Shown here in pieces: positions 61,947 through 64,000 of a stretch of 64,000 nt of DNA (within the stretch, counting starts at the first letter, position 1; the number at the start of each line of letters is the position of its first letter). Below the pieces are notes generated by a model. That model was not told the origin of the DNA, did no database searches, and saw nothing but the letters and a program-made list of their open reading frames with translations. The translations under genes and the position numbers were made by a program. This DNA is from Prosthecobacter vanneervenii (lineage in GTDB: Bacteria > Verrucomicrobiota > Verrucomicrobiia > Verrucomicrobiales > Verrucomicrobiaceae), in the NCBI RefSeq assembly GCF_014203095.1, contig NZ_JACHIG010000003.1:434001-498000 (forward strand). The letters are read 5' to 3'.

Positions 61947-63581
61947 TCAGCCCCTGCTTTCCTGCTCCCTGAGCTGCCGTGCCTTGCGCACCAGCAGTGC
62001 CAGCGGCAGGAACCAGACAAGGTTGAGAAGAGCCGCATACTTCACGGCCCATCGGGCAAACTGGAAGAAGGGACTCGACTTCATCGCAGCCTTGGCCACG
62101 GCATCGTTCACATGCTGCGCCACTGCCACCTCTCCCCAGGCATAGTGATGAGCTGCGGCAAGGCCGCCCTGCGCGGCCTCCCAGGCCACGACGCAGCCCC
62201 CATAGGCCTGCCAGCCAAGCGCACAGCCACCAATGGCCCACAGGCCAATCCCGAGGCCACCCCAGCATGCAGCTCCCACCGCCAGACCACCCAGTGAGAT
62301 CAATCCCAGCGAGCAGGCCCCCACACTGATCGGAGCGATGGTGCAGGCACCGAAGGCACCGATCACACCCACGGCAAAATCCCCCATGGCAAACCATGCC
62401 TTCACAGGGCGGATGGGCTGGCCACGCTTTCTGCCCAGCCGCATGTGCACAAGTGGCAGGCCGAGAAACGTGAGTCTGCTGCGATATTCGAGGTGCGGCA
62501 CACCCCATTTTCCCACGGGCAGACTGGCCGCCTCTGCTATCGCAGCTTCTGCGGACGCCACTTTTCGGCTCTGCCGCAGCGCCCATGTGATACCTCCGGC
62601 ACAAAAGAGGACACATCCCGCCACCATGCCCGTCAGCAGTGTGACATACGCGGCTGGATGCTGGAGAGCAAGCCACCTGCCATACACTATCAGCGCCACG
62701 GTGTAAGCGCAGAAAAACAGGATCGCCGCCAGGATCACCCGGAAGAATTTTTTGATCATTCTCTGCTCCTCCATGGAGCGTGCGCTGTCCATGCTGACCT
62801 TGTAGCCAACGCCTGCCGCCACAAAGGCCAGCAGCGGACTCAGCACCCCGTTTAGCAGGGCCAAGACCAGCGGTTTTCCACTCGCGCCGCCTTTGGCCAG
62901 CGTCATCCCGGCAGTAGCCGCTGAGGCAGACGTGGTGGCCAGCGGCAGAGCTGCCATAACGCAGCAGGTAAAGGCGGCCGTAGGCATGCTTTGTCGCAGG
63001 GTGTTGCCCAGCCTGCGTTCCACCTGCTCTGCCAGCATGGCGCGGCCACGCGCCAGCCGCTGCTTCACTGCGTCCTCGGAAATATCCAGAGACTCGGCCA
63101 CTGCCGCCACGGATTCATTCTGGCGGTAGAAGAGCACCATGGGCTCGCGATAGGTCTCGGGCAGCGTTTGCAGCGTCCGCCAGAGCAGTGCACTCTCCTG
63201 CTCCTGGATCGCGCTTTCATCTGGTGCTGGTTCGGCGGATGCGGGATGTGTCGCGTCATCAATCTCGGCGGCCATCGCAGTGGGAGTGCGCTGCTGGCGG
63301 CGGTGGAAATTGTTGATCACATGACGTGCTATTCCGCAGAGCCAGCCACGGATGTTGCCCCTCTCGCGCAGGTTGCGGAGCTGCTGCCAGGCGGTGATGA
63401 AGGTCTCCTGCGCCAGGTCTTCGCTCACATGCACATTGCCACACGCGCTATAGGCCAGGCCACAGATGAGTGACTGGTGGCGCTCCACCAGACTGCCGAA
63501 GGCGCGGGTATCGCCCTGCAGGCTGAGTTCCACGAGCTGGGCATCGTCTGAAGTTCGGGGGATGAGAGTTGCAGTATTCAT
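61947..63581 (-). CDS. ECF sigma factor fused to a polytopic membrane domain
   Basis: The product has 544 residues from the ATG at 63581. Sigma region 2 lies at about 20-85 (HVSEDLAQETFITAWQQLRN) and region 4 at about 125-175 (LPETYREPMVLFY, then VAESLDISEDAVKQRLARGR). After residue 195 hydrophobic helices follow (for example LLTGMVAGCVLFCAGG), with a Gly/Ala/Cys-rich stretch at about 410-500 of GLAVGAACWGGLGIGLWAIGG type. A membrane-tethered sigma factor, possibly released by proteolysis or regulated by its own membrane part, is inferred. Confidence 0.85.
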   Translation of the reverse strand: MNTATLIPRTSDDAQLVELSLQGDTRAFGSLVERHQSLICGLAYSACGNVHVSEDLAQETFITAWQQLRNLRERGNIRGWLCGIARHVINNFHRRQQRTPTAMAAEIDDATHPASAEPAPDESAIQEQESALLWRTLQTLPETYREPMVLFYRQNESVAAVAESLDISEDAVKQRLARGRAMLAEQVERRLGNTLRQSMPTAAFTCCVMAALPLATTSASAATAGMTLAKGGASGKPLVLALLNGVLSPLLAFVAAGVGYKVSMDSARSMEEQRMIKKFFRVILAAILFFCAYTVALIVYGRWLALQHPAAYVTLLTGMVAGCVLFCAGGITWALRQSRKVASAEAAIAEAASLPVGKWGVPHLEYRSRLTFLGLPLVHMRLGRKRGQPIRPVKAWFAMGDFAVGVIGAFGACTIAPISVGACSLGLISLGGLAVGAACWGGLGIGLWAIGGCALGWQAYGGCVVAWEAAQGGLAAAHHYAWGEVAVAQHVNDAVAKAAMKSSPFFQFARWAVKYAALLNLVWFLPLALLVRKARQLREQESRG

Positions 63582-63647
63582 GACACCCTCCAGTGGCCGC
63601 CGACTGCGCGGTGGTGACAAAAAATGATGCGCTTTTTTGCCCCGGCG

Positions 63648-64000
63648 TCAAACAACCGCCCGCTGCTGCAGCCACTCGATGCGCCGCGCCAGCTTCTCCT
63701 GACGGTCGGCATTAGGATTGGGGTAGAGAATGGGATACCAGGCGGTGATGACCGCAGCACGGGCGATGAGGCACTGCTGCAGTGTCCCGGCATCAATGAC
63801 TCCGCCGGCTTCGCAATAGGCGTCGCAGATCTTTTTCACGGTATCGTGGTCTTGCTCCAGGATCTGCGCATTCCAGATGATGGAGGCTACATCCCACTCT
63901 ACCGGACCTGAGAAAGTGTCCTCCCAGTCAGTCCAGAGCAGACCGCGAGTGGTATTCATGAGATTGCCCATGTGGGCATCTCCATGCAGCGGCTGGTGGG
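63648..64000 (-). CDS. APH-type phosphotransferase, N-terminus outside window
   Basis: The visible 117 codons start at the right edge in HQPLHGDAHMGNLM, the H-G-D-x-H-x-x-N catalytic loop of aminoglycoside/choline phosphotransferases, followed by LWTDWEDTFSGPVEWDVA with the metal-binding Asp. The rest is the helical C-lobe. The ATG at 63971 is internal. Substrate unknown: chromosomal relatives act on sugars, amino alcohols or drugs, so no resistance is implied. Confidence 0.85.
   Translation of the reverse strand, partial: HQPLHGDAHMGNLMNTTRGLLWTDWEDTFSGPVEWDVASIIWNAQILEQDHDTVKKICDAYCEAGGVIDAGTLQQCLIARAAVITAWYPILYPNPNADRQEKLARRIEWLQQRAVV

Noticed and set aside
1..64000. CRISPR array, riboswitch, rRNA, insertion sequence or integrase
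   Set aside because: No regularly spaced repeats, no recognisable aptamer, no transposase or recombinase motif was found in either strand.

Overview
The window looks like a chromosome segment from a free-living Verrucomicrobiota bacterium, probably near Prosthecobacter/Verrucomicrobiaceae. This is inferred from gene content, not from a marker gene. The pointers are high GC, many secreted proteins with MK-LL-type signal peptides, several secreted FAD-dependent oxidoreductases, a formylglycine sulfatase, a sialate O-acetylesterase, a divergent pair of ECF sigma factor and Ser/Thr kinase with a lamin-tail domain, and structured dispersed repeats between genes.

Region 1 (1-17.3 kb) is a type IV secretion (T4SS) locus. 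One long minus-strand operon runs from 17238 to about 3188 in near-canonical virB order: pilin (VirB2-like), VirB3-like, VirB4 ATPase, lipoprotein, VirB5-like, VirB6-like, two tandem VirB8-like proteins, VirB9-like, VirB10. It continues with a coiled-coil lipoprotein, a stand-alone ClpB-D2-type AAA+ ATPase, a small membrane protein, a lipoprotein, two paralogous glycine-zipper proteins and a tiny EF-hand protein. A VirD4-type coupling protein and a cyclic-nucleotide-binding-fold protein are on the plus strand. A protein ending in a kinase-like DRHxxN loop runs off the left edge. VirB11, VirB1 and a relaxase are not seen. The AAA+ protein and its putative substrates are the most novel-looking part of the window.

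Region 2 (17.3-20.4 kb) holds the ECF sigma factor, directly upstream of the virB operon on the same strand, and a divergent receptor-like Ser/Thr kinase. TGTGAC hexamers recur in the promoter regions of this pair, of virB2 and of virD4, which suggests one regulon. A tRNA-Arg(UCU) follows, with its 3' end facing the T4SS.

Region 3 (20.6-27 kb) is mixed: secreted oxidoreductase, putative glycosidase-like protein, small membrane proteins, a thioesterase next to a truncated copy of its own 5' end, a pentapeptide protein, a GNAT enzyme, and three copies of a two-hairpin dispersed repeat.

Region 4 (27-32.4 kb) is a DabA/DabB inorganic-carbon uptake operon with a DUF6671-like gene and a divergent LysR regulator that has clear palindromic operator candidates.

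Region 5 (32.5-36.3 kb) carries short housekeeping-type genes: esterase, PaiB, OsmC, GNAT, and a haem-motif toroid protein.

Region 6 (36.3-55.4 kb) is a carbohydrate catabolic neighbourhood with two AraC regulators. It includes secreted FAD oxidoreductases, a HUMPS/OMPDC-family lyase, an alcohol dehydrogenase, an SDR, a sugar isomerase, a PfkB kinase, a sulfatase, serine hydrolases, a beta-helix protein and other secreted proteins. Together they fit outside-the-cell trimming of a decorated glycan followed by oxidation, isomerisation, phosphorylation and aldol cleavage of the sugar.

Region 7 (55.4-64 kb) has a histidine phosphatase, sialate O-acetylesterase, thioesterase, OmpA-family protein, a second sugar isomerase, secreted proteins, an ECF sigma factor fused to a membrane domain, and a partial APH-type phosphotransferase at the right edge.
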